This document shows, piece by piece, positions 51,742-60,546 of a DNA stretch of 64,000 bases. This DNA is from Planobispora longispora (GTDB taxonomy: Bacteria; Actinomycetota; Actinomycetes; Streptosporangiales; Streptosporangiaceae), in contig NZ_BOOH01000010.1 in the NCBI RefSeq assembly GCF_016863135.1, forward strand, positions 30,491 through 94,490, given 5' to 3'. The notes under the pieces are model-generated. The model was not told where the DNA came from, did no database searches, and saw only the letters and a list, made by a program, of their open reading frames with translations. The translations under genes were made by a program, and so were the position numbers. Every line of letters starts with the position of its first letter. Position 1 is the stretch's first letter.

Positions 51742-52788
51742 TCATGCGGGCGCCGGGAAGGGAGCCGCCCGGGTCGTCGTCCGCAGGGCGGCCAGCAGGG
51801 CGGTGGTGGCGGGCGGGTCGGGAGGCTCGCCGTAGACGGCGGCGTAGATGTGACGGGTCGAGCCGGGGATCTCGATGACGCCGACGCCGGGGTGGCGATG
51901 CGCCTGCAGCGCCAGGCCGGGCAGGGCGGTCACCCCCATTCCCGCGGCGACCAGGGCCTGGACCGCCACGATGTCGTCGCTGGTGAAAGAGATCTTCGGT
52001 TCGAAGCCCTGCCGCGCGCACAGGTCGAGCAGGTGGCTCCGGCACCGGTCGCAGCCCGCGATCCAGCGGGCGCCGCGGTGGGCGAGAAGGGGGCCGTTCG
52101 GATCATCCGGCTCCGCCCTTCCGGATTCCGCCCGGTCCGGTCCCGCCCTTCCGGATTCCGCCCGGTCCGGTTCCGCGCCGGCCGGTGGTGCCGAGCCGTC
52201 CGCCCCCGTGCCACGGGGTTCCGCGGTGACCGGGGAGGCGGCGGGACTCCCCGCGGGCCCCTCGGGGACGACCAGATAGCTGGGGTCGTCCAGCAGGTGG
52301 ACCAGGCGGATCCCGTTGTCCTCCGGGGCGGTGTCGTCGTAGCGGAAGATGACCGCCACGTCCACGTAGCCCGCGCGGAGCATGCGCAGGGCCTCGGGCG
52401 GCTCGGTCTCGGTGAGACCCAGCTCCAGCGCGGGATGCTCGCGGGTGAGCAACGCGGCGGCCTCCGGCGCGAACGTGCCCAGCGCCGAGGGGAAGGCGGC
52501 CAGCCGTACCCGCCCGGCGCGCAGGCCCACGTGCGCGGAGAGCTCGGCGGTGGCGGAGTCGACGCGGCCGACGATCTCGATGGCCCGGTCGGCCAGCAGC
52601 CGTCCCGCCTCGGTCAGCCGGATGCCCCGGCCCGCGCGCTGGACGAGCTTGGCCCCGGTCTCGGCCTCCAGCTTGGCCAGGTGATGGCTGACCGAGGGCT
52701 GGGAGTAGTGCAGCTCCCTGGCCGCCTTGGTGACCGAGCCCTGCCTGGCGACGGCGGCGAGCACGCGGAGCCGCACGATATCCAGCAT
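51742..52788 (-). CDS. LysR-family transcriptional regulator with a low-complexity insert
   Basis: 348 residues, longer than the usual 290-310. The N-terminal winged helix is RLRVLAAVARQGSVTKAARELHYSQPSVSHHLAKLEAETGAKLVQRAGRGIRLTEAG (about 5-62). The effector domain starts near 85 and is interrupted at about 185-230 by a Pro/Ala/Asp/Arg-rich stretch (repeats of DRAESGRA) encoded by an in-frame 30-bp DNA repeat. It is divergent from the cysteine dioxygenase-like gene and probably controls it. CRDRCRSHLLDLCARQGFEP later in the domain has several Cys that might sense a thiol or redox signal. Confidence 0.85.
   Translation of the reverse strand: MLDIVRLRVLAAVARQGSVTKAARELHYSQPSVSHHLAKLEAETGAKLVQRAGRGIRLTEAGRLLADRAIEIVGRVDSATAELSAHVGLRAGRVRLAAFPSALGTFAPEAAALLTREHPALELGLTETEPPEALRMLRAGYVDVAVIFRYDDTAPEDNGIRLVHLLDDPSYLVVPEGPAGSPAASPVTAEPRGTGADGSAPPAGAEPDRAESGRAGPDRAESGRAEPDDPNGPLLAHRGARWIAGCDRCRSHLLDLCARQGFEPKISFTSDDIVAVQALVAAGMGVTALPGLALQAHRHPGVGVIEIPGSTRHIYAAVYGEPPDPPATTALLAALRTTTRAAPFPAPA
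52113..52171 (-). repeat. 30-bp in-frame tandem duplication inside the LysR gene
   Basis: Bases 52113-52141 and 52143-52171 are identical (29 of 30 per unit). Each unit encodes ten residues of the low-complexity insert, so copy-number change would alter linker length without a frameshift. Confidence 0.85.
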
Positions 52789-52798
52789 GTATCAACCA

Positions 52799-52822
52799 TA
52801 TCTATGAATCACCCGAAAGATA
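52799..52822. promoter_or_regulatory. Candidate LysR-type operator in the divergent promoter
   Basis: TATCT (52799-52803) and AGATA (52818-52822) form an inverted repeat with a 14-base spacer in the 75-bp gap between the divergent LysR and dioxygenase genes, an A/T-rich stretch where a LysR regulator is expected to bind. Confidence 0.4.
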
Positions 52823-52863
52823 GGCATTAGACGTTATGTATCGGCCCGGCGCACGCTTGAAGC

Positions 52864-53388
52864 ATGGGAATCATGACGCTTGCCCGTCCCGGCCTGGCGG
52901 AACTCGTCGAGGCGGTGCGGGAGGTCGCCGGTCGCCCCGCCGAGCCCCGCGTCACGGCCTTCGCCGTCGCGGACGTGTTGCGCGAACGGCTGCCCACGCC
53001 GGAGATCCTCACGGAGGAGGAACGGGTCGGCGACCCGGAGAGCTACGTCAGGCACACCCTCCACACCGAGCCGGATTTCTCGATCATCGCGGTCGTCTGG
53101 CGGCCGGGCCAGCAGACCCGGCCCCACGACCACATCGCCTGGTGCGTGTTCGGCGTCCTGCAGGGGATCGAGTACGAGACCCTCTACCGGGACGAGGGCG
53201 ACCACCTGACCGAGATCGGCCGGGTCGCCAACCGCACCGGCGACGTCAGCGGCTTCGCCCCACCCGGGGACATCCACAAGGTGCACAACACCGGCGACAT
53301 CACCGCGATCTCACTGCACATCTACGGCGCCGACCTGAGCGCGGAGCCGAGCAGCGTCCGCCGCACCTACCACCTGCCCGTGCGCTGA
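52864..53388 (+). CDS. Cysteine dioxygenase-family (thiol dioxygenase) protein
   Basis: 174 residues, cupin fold. Metal ligands are H88 and H90 in RPHDHIAW and H138 (or H141) in GDIHKVHNTGD, the 3-His site of cysteine and 3-mercaptopropionate dioxygenases; C94 is near the site. These enzymes use Fe(II) and oxygen to convert a thiol to a sulfinic acid. The length suits bacterial members. Exact substrate cannot be told by eye. It is divergent from the LysR regulator. Its stop codon lies in the first unit of a 17-bp repeat array. Confidence 0.8.
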   Translation: MGIMTLARPGLAELVEAVREVAGRPAEPRVTAFAVADVLRERLPTPEILTEEERVGDPESYVRHTLHTEPDFSIIAVVWRPGQQTRPHDHIAWCVFGVLQGIEYETLYRDEGDHLTEIGRVANRTGDVSGFAPPGDIHKVHNTGDITAISLHIYGADLSAEPSSVRRTYHLPVR

Positions 53389-53451
53389 GCCCGTCCGTGC
53401 GTCGAGCCCGTCCGTGCGTCGAGCCCGTCCGTGCGTCGAGCCCGTCCGTGC
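53384..53451. repeat. Four 17-bp tandem repeats (GTCGAGCCCGTCCGTGC)
   Basis: Three perfect copies (53401-53451) preceded by one with a two-base difference (53384-53400), plus a partial fifth copy to about 53461. The first unit contains the TGA stop of the dioxygenase gene. The array lies between that stop and the converging TetR gene. Confidence 0.95.
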
Positions 53452-53493
53452 GTCGAGCCCGCGCGCCGGGCGCCGCCGTACGGCGGGGCGGGG

Positions 53494-54075
53494 TCATCCG
53501 GCGACGCGGCCGCGCAGGAGGTCGACCAGGGTGGCGTGGACCCGTTCGAGCGGGCGGTCGGGGTGCAGGGCCCGGCGCTCGATCGCCACGGTCAGCACCA
53601 TGCCGAACACGGCGGTCGCCGCGGTCTCCACGTCCATATCTGCGCGGACCGCGCCCTCGGCGACCGCCCGGCGCAACACGTCCGCGTAGACGCCGATCGC
53701 GTCCGCGCGGAGCCGGGCCACCGCGTCCTGCCAGGCGGTGCGCCACATCTCGGCCAGCAGCACCCGGGCGAACGCGCCGTACTCCTCGAAGAAGCGCAGC
53801 TGCGCCAGGACCACCGCGTCGAGGGCGTCCAGGGCGGTCTCCCCGGCCGCCGCCCCGGACAGGGCGGCGGACAACAACCCCACCCCGTGGTCGAGCAGGC
53901 CGCTGAAGAGGGCCTCCTTGGTGCCGAAGTTGTAGAACACGGTGCCCTTGGCCACCCCGGCCCGCTCGGCGATCGCGTCCACCGTCGTCGCGGTGTACCC
54001 CTGCTCCGCGATCAGCTCCACGGCGGCCGTGAACAGCCGGAGCCTCGTCTCGGCCCGCCGGCCGCTCACCTTCAT
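53494..54075 (-). CDS. TetR-family repressor of the YhgE/Pip-ABC operon
   Basis: 193 residues from ATG 54075, 14 bases after the stop of the YhgE/Pip gene. The helix-turn-helix reads TAAVELIAEQGYTATTVDAIAERAGVAKGTVFYNFGTKEALF (about 16-58), a classic TetR pattern. The C-terminal ligand domain is helical. It is the last gene of a three-gene operon whose promoter carries a matching palindrome at 57397-57410, so it probably represses its own operon until an amphipathic or drug ligand binds. Confidence 0.9.
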   Translation of the reverse strand: MKVSGRRAETRLRLFTAAVELIAEQGYTATTVDAIAERAGVAKGTVFYNFGTKEALFSGLLDHGVGLLSAALSGAAAGETALDALDAVVLAQLRFFEEYGAFARVLLAEMWRTAWQDAVARLRADAIGVYADVLRRAVAEGAVRADMDVETAATAVFGMVLTVAIERRALHPDRPLERVHATLVDLLRGRVAG

Positions 54076-54089
54076 GAGCCCAACGGTAG

Positions 54090-56537
54090 TCACATCGCGA
54101 GTTCGGGATGGAGGCGGCGCATCGACCAGGTCCGCCCCTTGTGCACGGCGTAGCAGCTCAGCGCCAGCCCCAGCGCGGTGAACAGGACCAGCACCCCGCC
54201 GGCCTGCCAGGCCACGGCCGGGTCGCCGCCGCTGATCAGCCGCCGCAGCGCGCTGACCACCCAGCTCATCGGGAGCCACGGCGAGATCGTCTGGAAGAAG
54301 CCGGGCGAGGTCTCGATCGGGTAGGTCCCGGCGGCCGAGGTGAGCTGGAGCATCAGCAGCGCCAGCACGGCGACCCGGCCGGGCGCGCCGAGCAGGGCGT
54401 TGACCGCCTGCACGATCGCCAGGAACGCCGCCGTGGCCAGCAGCAGGAGCCCGATCACCGCGGCCCAGTGAGCGGCCTGGAGCCCGAGTGAGAACCGCAG
54501 CACCGCCAGCAGCACGCCGACCTGCGCCGCCCCCAGGGCCAGGCCGGGCAGCCACCCGGCTGCGGCGATCCGCCAGGCGGGGGCCGTACCGGCCAGGAGA
54601 CGGGGGTTGAGCGGGCGCAGGACCATGTAGATCACCATCGCGCCGACCCAGAGCGCCAGCGGGACGAAGAACGGCGCGAACCCGGTGCCGTAGTTGGGCA
54701 CCTCGTTGACGACCCGGCTGGCCAGCGTGACCGGCTCGCTCATCATGTCGGTACGGCCGGCCCGCTCGTCCGCGCCGTAGTCCGGGATCCGCTCCGCCCC
54801 CTCACCGAGCTTCTCGCTCAGTTCGCGGGAGCCGTCGGCCAGCTCGCCGAGCCCTTCCCCGAGCCGGTCGAGACCGGCGTCGAGTTTCCCGGCCCCTTCG
54901 TGCAGCCTGCCGACCCCGTTCTCGACCCGGGCGGCGCCGTCGCCGAGCCTGCCGATCCCGCCGCCGAGCTCGGTGAGCCCGCCGGACAGCCGGGTGGCGC
55001 CGTCGCCGAGCCTGGTGAGGCCGGTGTCGAGCTCGGTGAGCCCGCCGGAGAGGCGGGTGGCGCCGTCACCGAGTTCGGCGAGGCCCGAGGTGAGCCGGGT
55101 GTTCGCGGCGGTGGCCTCGCCGAGTCCCGCGTGGACCTCGGCGGATCCCTCGGCCAGCGCGCCGAGCCCCTCGTCGAGCTGGTTGACCTTGTCGCGGGCC
55201 CGGTCGAGCATGCGCCCGGCGTCCGGCGCGAGTTCCGCCATGCGGCCGGCGACCTCCGAGATCCGCCGCGCGTCCTGCCGCAGCCGGGTCAGGGCGGAGC
55301 CGTCGTCGCCCGCGGAGGCGCCCTCCGTTCCGCTCTCGACCTGCCGGGTGGACTGGACGAGCCGTTCGGCGGCGGCGCGCAGCGCCGGGTCGGCGTCGGG
55401 ATCGTCCGCCAGCATCGCGAGCAGCCGCTCCGCCTGCTGCCGGGCCCGCCCGGCCTCCTGGCCGAGCCGGGACGTCAGGCCCGCGCCCTCCGCCACCAGG
55501 TCGGCGCCTTTCTCGACGGCCTGCGCGAGCGTCCGCAGCCGCGCGCCGTTCTCCTCCAGAACCGGGACGAACTCGTCGGCCACCCGGTTGATCTCCGCCA
55601 CCTGGGTGTGGACCTGCTGGTAGGCCCGGGCGTTGCCCTCGGCGACCCGGCGGGCCCCGGTCTCGAGCGCGGCCAGCCCCCGGCCCAGCTTCCGGGAGCC
55701 GCTCTCGGCGTCGCCCAAGCCCTCGTCCAGGGTCTTCGCGCCGGAGGACAGCTTCGCGGCGGCCGCGTCGGCGTCGCCCAGGCCCTCGTCCAGGGTCTTC
55801 GCGCCGGACGACAGCTTCCCGGTGGCGGTGGTGGCGTCGCCCAGGCCCACGGTGAGCCGGCGGGTGCCGTCCCTGGCCTGGCCGAGACCGGTGGACAGGC
55901 CGTCGGCGCCCTCGCCCAGCCTGGCGGTGCTGTCGTGCGCCGTGCGGTTGCCGTCGGAGAGCTCCCGCGCCCCCTCGGCCGCCGTGGCGGTGGCGTCGTG
56001 CAGCTCTCCGAAGGAGACGAAGACGCCGTCCCAGTAGTCCTTGATCGCGGTACGGCCCGCGGCCTCCTTCACCTCGGCGAACACCGCGTCGGCGATGGTG
56101 CCCATGATGTAGCTGCGGCCGGTGTCCACCGTGACCCCCAGCTCGGCGGGGGTGGGCGTGCCGTCGCCGGAGGGCGAGGCGAGCCGGGCGCTGAAGTCGG
56201 CGGGGATCGTCAGGGAGAGGTAGAAGCTCCCGTCGCCGACGCCGTCGGCGGCCTGGCGCGCGCCGACCCTGCGCCAGGCGAAGACCTCGCGCTCCTCCAG
56301 CTCGCGGGCCAGGTCGCGGCCCGCGTCGATCGTCCTGTCTCCGGCCCGGGCCGGGCGGTCCTCCACGACGAGCGCCACCGGGATGTTCTCCAGGTTCGCC
56401 TGCGGGTCCCAGAACGACCACAGGTACAGCCCCGCGTAGAGCAGCGGCAACATCACCACGCCCGCCAGCGCCGCCCGGGTTAGCCGCGACCGGGTGAACC
56501 GCCGCAGTTCCAGCCGCCCTGTCCGCACCGGTCTCAT
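54090..56537 (-). CDS. YhgE/Pip-domain membrane protein (ABC-2-like)
   Basis: 815 residues. One N-terminal membrane helix (about 20-40), a YhgE/Pip N-terminal domain (NLENIPVALVVEDRPARAG), then an exceptionally long extracytoplasmic coiled region (about 190-600) built of short repeats such as LGDGATRLSGGLTELDTGL, and five C-terminal helices (about 620-805). The family includes the phage-infection protein Pip and type VII-associated YueB/EsaA. It overlaps the upstream ABC gene by 4 bp and probably forms an exporter or membrane-remodelling complex with it. Confidence 0.9.
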   Translation of the reverse strand: MRPVRTGRLELRRFTRSRLTRAALAGVVMLPLLYAGLYLWSFWDPQANLENIPVALVVEDRPARAGDRTIDAGRDLARELEEREVFAWRRVGARQAADGVGDGSFYLSLTIPADFSARLASPSGDGTPTPAELGVTVDTGRSYIMGTIADAVFAEVKEAAGRTAIKDYWDGVFVSFGELHDATATAAEGARELSDGNRTAHDSTARLGEGADGLSTGLGQARDGTRRLTVGLGDATTATGKLSSGAKTLDEGLGDADAAAAKLSSGAKTLDEGLGDAESGSRKLGRGLAALETGARRVAEGNARAYQQVHTQVAEINRVADEFVPVLEENGARLRTLAQAVEKGADLVAEGAGLTSRLGQEAGRARQQAERLLAMLADDPDADPALRAAAERLVQSTRQVESGTEGASAGDDGSALTRLRQDARRISEVAGRMAELAPDAGRMLDRARDKVNQLDEGLGALAEGSAEVHAGLGEATAANTRLTSGLAELGDGATRLSGGLTELDTGLTRLGDGATRLSGGLTELGGGIGRLGDGAARVENGVGRLHEGAGKLDAGLDRLGEGLGELADGSRELSEKLGEGAERIPDYGADERAGRTDMMSEPVTLASRVVNEVPNYGTGFAPFFVPLALWVGAMVIYMVLRPLNPRLLAGTAPAWRIAAAGWLPGLALGAAQVGVLLAVLRFSLGLQAAHWAAVIGLLLLATAAFLAIVQAVNALLGAPGRVAVLALLMLQLTSAAGTYPIETSPGFFQTISPWLPMSWVVSALRRLISGGDPAVAWQAGGVLVLFTALGLALSCYAVHKGRTWSMRRLHPELAM

Positions 56538-57379
56538 CGTCCCCGCTCCTCGCTCTCCCCGGCCTCTTCCGGCCCCCCGTCCCGTACGGCCTCCGCCTCG
56601 CCGCCCGGCGCGGCCTCCGCTTCCCCGGCTTCTCCCGGCTCCCCGGCCGGGGCGGTCCCCGCCTCTCCGGCTTCTCCCGGCTCCCCGGCCGGGGCGGTCT
56701 CCGCCTCGCCGCTCCCACGATCCGGTGAGACCCCCGCCCGCACCGGATCGTCGTCACCCGCGAGGCGCACCGTCCGGAGCAGCGGGCTCTCGGTGCAGGA
56801 GGCGATCACCGTCGTCCCCCGGGCGGCCAGGCCGCCCAGCGTCGCCCAGAGCGCCTCCCGCCGGTCGGCGGCCAGGCCGAGGTCCACGTTGTCGAGGACC
56901 AGCAGTCCCGGTTGGTCGAGGAGGGCCAGTGCGATCCCCAGGCGCACCCGCTGCTCGCGGCCGAGGTCGCGGATCAGCGTCCGGTCGTCGGGGGAGAACT
57001 CCTCCAGCCCGGCCAGTTCCAGCGCCGCCCGGGCGCGCCGGGTGCTCTCGGCGTTCCGGAACAGCCTCGGCGTCCGCTCGTGCACGTGCTCGCGGACGGT
57101 CAGGGCCCGCTCCAGGTCGTTGACCCCGTCGACCAGCCCGAGCGCCGCGGCGCGGCGGATCGCCCGCGGCTTCGCCTGCCCGGCCACGGTGAGCGTCCCG
57201 CCGGTGGGCTTCATCCGCCCGGCCAGGGTGAGCAGCAGGCTGGTCCGCCCGCTGCCCGCCTGCCCTGCGACGGCGGTCAGGGTTCCCGGCTCCGCGTCGA
57301 GCGCGACATCGCGGTAGACCCATCCGCGCCCGGTCTTCAGGGACAACCCGCAGGCGCGCACCGTGACTCCCTCGGCCAC
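56534..57379 (-). CDS. ABC transporter ATPase-like subunit with degenerate motifs
   Basis: 281 residues, GTG start with GGAGGG upstream. The ABC fold is recognisable, but Walker A reads GQAGSGRTS (Arg45 where Lys is expected), the signature is LGREQ (139-143) instead of LSGGQ, and Walker B is LLVLDNVD (Asn164 for the catalytic Glu). The last 70 residues are an acidic Gly/Glu/Ala/Pro repeat (AGEPGEAGEA). ATP binding may persist, but normal hydrolysis is doubtful. It may be a regulatory or structural ATPase for the YhgE/Pip partner, as seen for some actinobacterial YhgE operons. Confidence 0.75.
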   Translation of the reverse strand: MAEGVTVRACGLSLKTGRGWVYRDVALDAEPGTLTAVAGQAGSGRTSLLLTLAGRMKPTGGTLTVAGQAKPRAIRRAAALGLVDGVNDLERALTVREHVHERTPRLFRNAESTRRARAALELAGLEEFSPDDRTLIRDLGREQRVRLGIALALLDQPGLLVLDNVDLGLAADRREALWATLGGLAARGTTVIASCTESPLLRTVRLAGDDDPVRAGVSPDRGSGEAETAPAGEPGEAGEAGTAPAGEPGEAGEAEAAPGGEAEAVRDGGPEEAGESEERGR

Positions 57380-57396
57380 TGATCCCTCCCATTAGA

Positions 57397-57410
57397 ACTG
57401 ACCAGTCAGT
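57397..57410 (-). promoter_or_regulatory. TetR-type operator ACTGACCAGTCAGT
   Basis: Perfect ACTGAC/GTCAGT arms with a 2-base centre, 18 bases upstream of the ABC gene start and next to an A/T-rich TATACT-like -10 on the minus strand. The operon's own TetR gene is the obvious binder. Confidence 0.7.
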
Positions 57411-57427
57411 ATAAAAACTAGCACAAG

Positions 57428-57455
57428 GAAAAGCCCCGCCCGGAAGGACGGGGCT
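57428..57455 (-). terminator. Terminator of the M20 dipeptidase gene
   Basis: AGCCCCG (57432-57438) / CGGGGCT (57449-57455), read on the minus strand, ends in a short T-run (TTTTCC). It lies 22 bases after the dipeptidase stop. Confidence 0.75.
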
Positions 57456-57477
57456 CTCGGGGGCGGTCCCCGGCCGG

Positions 57478-58827
57478 TCAGCCGATGGTCGCGGCGCCGT
57501 ACTCCTGCAGGAAGAGCGCCTCGCTCACGATCGTGCGGCGGAGCTCGTCGACGACGAGCCGCTCGTTGGGCGCGTGGATCGAGGCGCCCTCGTCCTCGGC
57601 GCCGAAGAGCAGGATCTCGGCCGCCGGGAACTGCCGGACGAAGGTGGAGACCAGCGGGATCGAGCCGCCGGCGCCGACGTCGCGCGGGGGCCTGCCGTAG
57701 GCCCGCTCCATGGCGCGGTTCAGCGCGGAGCGGGCCGTGCCGCCGGAGTCGGACTGGAAGCCCGAGCCGAGCACGTAGTCGGTGAAGTCCACCTTGGCGC
57801 CCCACGGGACGACCTTGGCGAGGAAGTCGACGATGGCCTCGACGGTCGTCTTGGGGTCGCCCGCCGGAGGCACCCGGACCGTGACGCGGGCCCGGGCGAC
57901 GGACTGGACCGCGTTGATCGCGCCGGAGACGGTCGGCACGTCCAGGCCGGTGACGGTGATGGCGTAGGAGGCCCACAGGCGGTCGGCCAGCGAGCCGGAG
58001 CCGACCAGCGAGACGCCGTCCAGCACGCCGGCGGTCTCGCGGAACTCCTCCTCGGACGGCCCGGCGCCCAGGAAGGCGCCGCGCGGCAGGCCGGGCACGC
58101 GGATGTCGCCGTTGTCGTCGTGGAGGGCGGTCAGCATCCGGGTCAGGGCGGCGAGGGCGTCCGGGGCGGCGCCGCCGAACGAGCCGCTGTGCACGGACTC
58201 CTTCAGGGTCCGGACCTCGATCGTGAACGCGCCCATGCCGCGCAGCGAGGTGGTCACCGACGGGTCGCCCACGCGCGGGTTGCCGGTGTCGGCGACGATG
58301 ATGGCGTCGGCCCGGACCAGCTCGGGGTTGCGCTCGACGAAGGCCTCCAGGCGCTCCCCGGCGTACTCCTCCTGGCCCTCGATGATGACTTTGATCCCCA
58401 CCGGGAACCGGCCCTGGAAGACGCGGAGCGCGGCGACGTGGGAGATGACGCCGGACTTGTCGTCGGCGGCGCCGCGGCCGTGGATCGCGCCGTCGATCTC
58501 CGTCGGCTCGAAGGCGGGGGTGCGCCACAGGGCCGGGTCGCCCGCGGGCTGGACGTCGTAGTGCGCGTAGAGCAGCACGGTCGGAGCGCCGGGAGGGGCC
58601 GGGGCCTCGGCGTAGACGGCGGGGAAGCTTCCCTCGACCGGGATCTGCCGGACGTGCGGCAGCCCGGCGCCGCGCAGCAGCTCCTCGGTGGCCGCCGCGG
58701 CCGCGAGCACCGGCTCCTCCGGGTGGCCGGGGAAGGCCACGGAGGGGATGGAGACGAGCCGCTTCAGGTCTTCGACTGCCTGGGGCATGCCCGCGGCGAC
58801 GGCGCCCTCGATCTCGTCAGGAGTCAC
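57478..58827 (-). CDS. M20-family metallodipeptidase
   Basis: 449 residues from GTG 58827 (GAGGG 8 bases upstream); longer in-frame starts lack a ribosome binding site. Binuclear zinc motifs: LLYAHYDVQPAGDP (His/Asp), GRGAADDKSGV (bridging Asp), EGQEEYAGE (catalytic Glu pair) and a C-terminal His in ASIHAPNER. The dimerisation lid carries SVHSGSFGG. It cleaves dipeptides or N-acyl amino acids in the cytoplasm. Monocistronic, with its own terminator. Confidence 0.9.
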   Translation of the reverse strand: MTPDEIEGAVAAGMPQAVEDLKRLVSIPSVAFPGHPEEPVLAAAAATEELLRGAGLPHVRQIPVEGSFPAVYAEAPAPPGAPTVLLYAHYDVQPAGDPALWRTPAFEPTEIDGAIHGRGAADDKSGVISHVAALRVFQGRFPVGIKVIIEGQEEYAGERLEAFVERNPELVRADAIIVADTGNPRVGDPSVTTSLRGMGAFTIEVRTLKESVHSGSFGGAAPDALAALTRMLTALHDDNGDIRVPGLPRGAFLGAGPSEEEFRETAGVLDGVSLVGSGSLADRLWASYAITVTGLDVPTVSGAINAVQSVARARVTVRVPPAGDPKTTVEAIVDFLAKVVPWGAKVDFTDYVLGSGFQSDSGGTARSALNRAMERAYGRPPRDVGAGGSIPLVSTFVRQFPAAEILLFGAEDEGASIHAPNERLVVDELRRTIVSEALFLQEYGAATIG

Positions 58828-59105
58828 GACGTTCCCTCGCATCTCAGTATGTGGTCCACCTATTGGAGCACAGGCGGCAGGGCCCCGCGCCCGTGTCCAG
58901 CGCCTTACCTCATGATCGAGGACCTTGGAGCCGGTGTACGGCGGAGCCCTGATCGCCGGCTGGCTGACGTCGCGGATTTCGTCGTAGTTACATGAGCGTT
59001 TTGCGGATTCCAAGGTTCTTACATCATGAATCAACGCTTTCACTTGGCAAAAGGGCGATCGGCATGCACACTGTGGGAAGCCCAGCTCACTGAGGAAAGA
59101 TTTTT

Positions 59106-60500
59106 ATGACGTACCCGGAAAACACGGACGTGGCGTCGGTCATGAAGGCCGCGCAGGACAACCTGTGGATGCACTTCACCCGGCACGGTGCCTATCAGGA
59201 CGCCGAGGTGCCGATGATCGTGCGAGGTGAGGGCGCCTACGTCTACGACGTTCACGGCAAGCGTTACCTCGACGGTCTGGCCGGACTCTTCGTCGTCCAG
59301 GCCGGGCACGGCCGCAGCGAGCTGGCCGAGGCCGCCGCCAAGCAGGCCCAGGAGCTGGCGTTCTTCCCCCTGTGGTCGTACGCCCACCCCAAGGCCGCCG
59401 AGCTCGCCCAGCGCCTGGCCGAGCAGACCCCCGGCGACCTCAACCGGGTCTTCTTCACCACCGGCGGCGGCGAGGCCGTCGAGACCGCGTGGAAGCTCGC
59501 CAAGCAGTACTTCAAGATGATCGGCAAGCCGCTCAAGCACAAGGTCATCAGCCGCCAGATCGCCTACCACGGCACCCCGCAGGGCGCCCTGTCGATCACC
59601 GGCATCCCGCTGTTCAAGCAGATGTTCGAGCCGCTGGTGCCGGGCTCGGTCCGGGTGCCGAACACCAACCACTACCGCGCCGACGAGATCACCGGCGTGG
59701 CCGGCATGACTCCGGAGCAGTACGGCTACTGGGCCGCCGAGCGCGTCGCCCGCGCCATCGAGATGGAGGGCCCGGACACCGTGGCCGCCGTCTTCGTCGA
59801 GCCGGTGCAGAACGCCGGCGGCTGCTTCCCGCCGCCGCCCGGCTACTTCCAGCGCCTGCGCGAGATCTGCGACGAGTACGACGTGCTGCTCGTCTCCGAC
59901 GAGGTCATCTGCGCCTTCGGCCGCCTCGGCACCATGTTCGGCGGGCAGAAGTTCGATTACGTCCCCGACATCATCACCTGCGCCAAGGGCATGACCAGCG
60001 GTTACTCGCCGATCGGCGCCATGATCGCCTCTGAGCGCCTCTTCGAGCCGTTCAAGCAGCCCACCGAGATGTTCGCCCATGGCTACACCTTCGGCGGCCA
60101 CCCCGTCTCCGCGGCGGTGGCCCTGGCCAACCTCGACCTCTTCGAGCGCGAGGACCTGCTCGGCCACGTGACGCGCAACGAGCCGGTCTTCCGCTCCACC
60201 CTCGAGCGCCTCCACGACCTGCCGATCGTCGGCGACGTGCGCGGCTCCGGATTCTTCTGGGGCATCGAGCTGGTCAAGGACAAGGAGACCAAGGAGACCT
60301 TCACCGCGGACGAGTCCGAGCGCATGCTCCGCGGCTTCCTGTCCAAGGCCCTCTTCGACGCGGGCCTGTACTGCCGCGCCGACGACCGCGGCGACCCCGT
60401 GATCCAGCTCGCCCCCCCGCTCATCTGCGGCCCCAAGGAGTTCGACGAGATCGAGTCGATCCTCCGCTCCGTGCTGACCGAGGCATGGAACCGGCTCTAA
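59106..60500 (+). CDS. Class III PLP-dependent aminotransferase
   Basis: 464 residues from ATG 59106 with GAGGAAAG upstream. Motifs: YVYDVHGKRYLDGLAGLFVVQAGHG, FFTTGGGEAVETAWKLAKQY, FVEPVQNAGGCFPPPPGY, LLVSDEVICAFGRLG, and Schiff-base Lys294 in ITCAKGMTSGYSPIGA. The family moves omega-amino groups (beta-alanine, GABA, putrescine or taurine type) to pyruvate or 2-oxoglutarate. The alanine dehydrogenase gene 46 bases downstream suggests an alanine/pyruvate-linked reaction in which dehydrogenase recycles alanine. Confidence 0.9.
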   Translation: MTYPENTDVASVMKAAQDNLWMHFTRHGAYQDAEVPMIVRGEGAYVYDVHGKRYLDGLAGLFVVQAGHGRSELAEAAAKQAQELAFFPLWSYAHPKAAELAQRLAEQTPGDLNRVFFTTGGGEAVETAWKLAKQYFKMIGKPLKHKVISRQIAYHGTPQGALSITGIPLFKQMFEPLVPGSVRVPNTNHYRADEITGVAGMTPEQYGYWAAERVARAIEMEGPDTVAAVFVEPVQNAGGCFPPPPGYFQRLREICDEYDVLLVSDEVICAFGRLGTMFGGQKFDYVPDIITCAKGMTSGYSPIGAMIASERLFEPFKQPTEMFAHGYTFGGHPVSAAVALANLDLFEREDLLGHVTRNEPVFRSTLERLHDLPIVGDVRGSGFFWGIELVKDKETKETFTADESERMLRGFLSKALFDAGLYCRADDRGDPVIQLAPPLICGPKEFDEIESILRSVLTEAWNRL

Positions 60501-60546
60501 AGGCTCCGCCCCCCTTCTCTGTCGCGACTCCCGAAAGGAAACCCCT

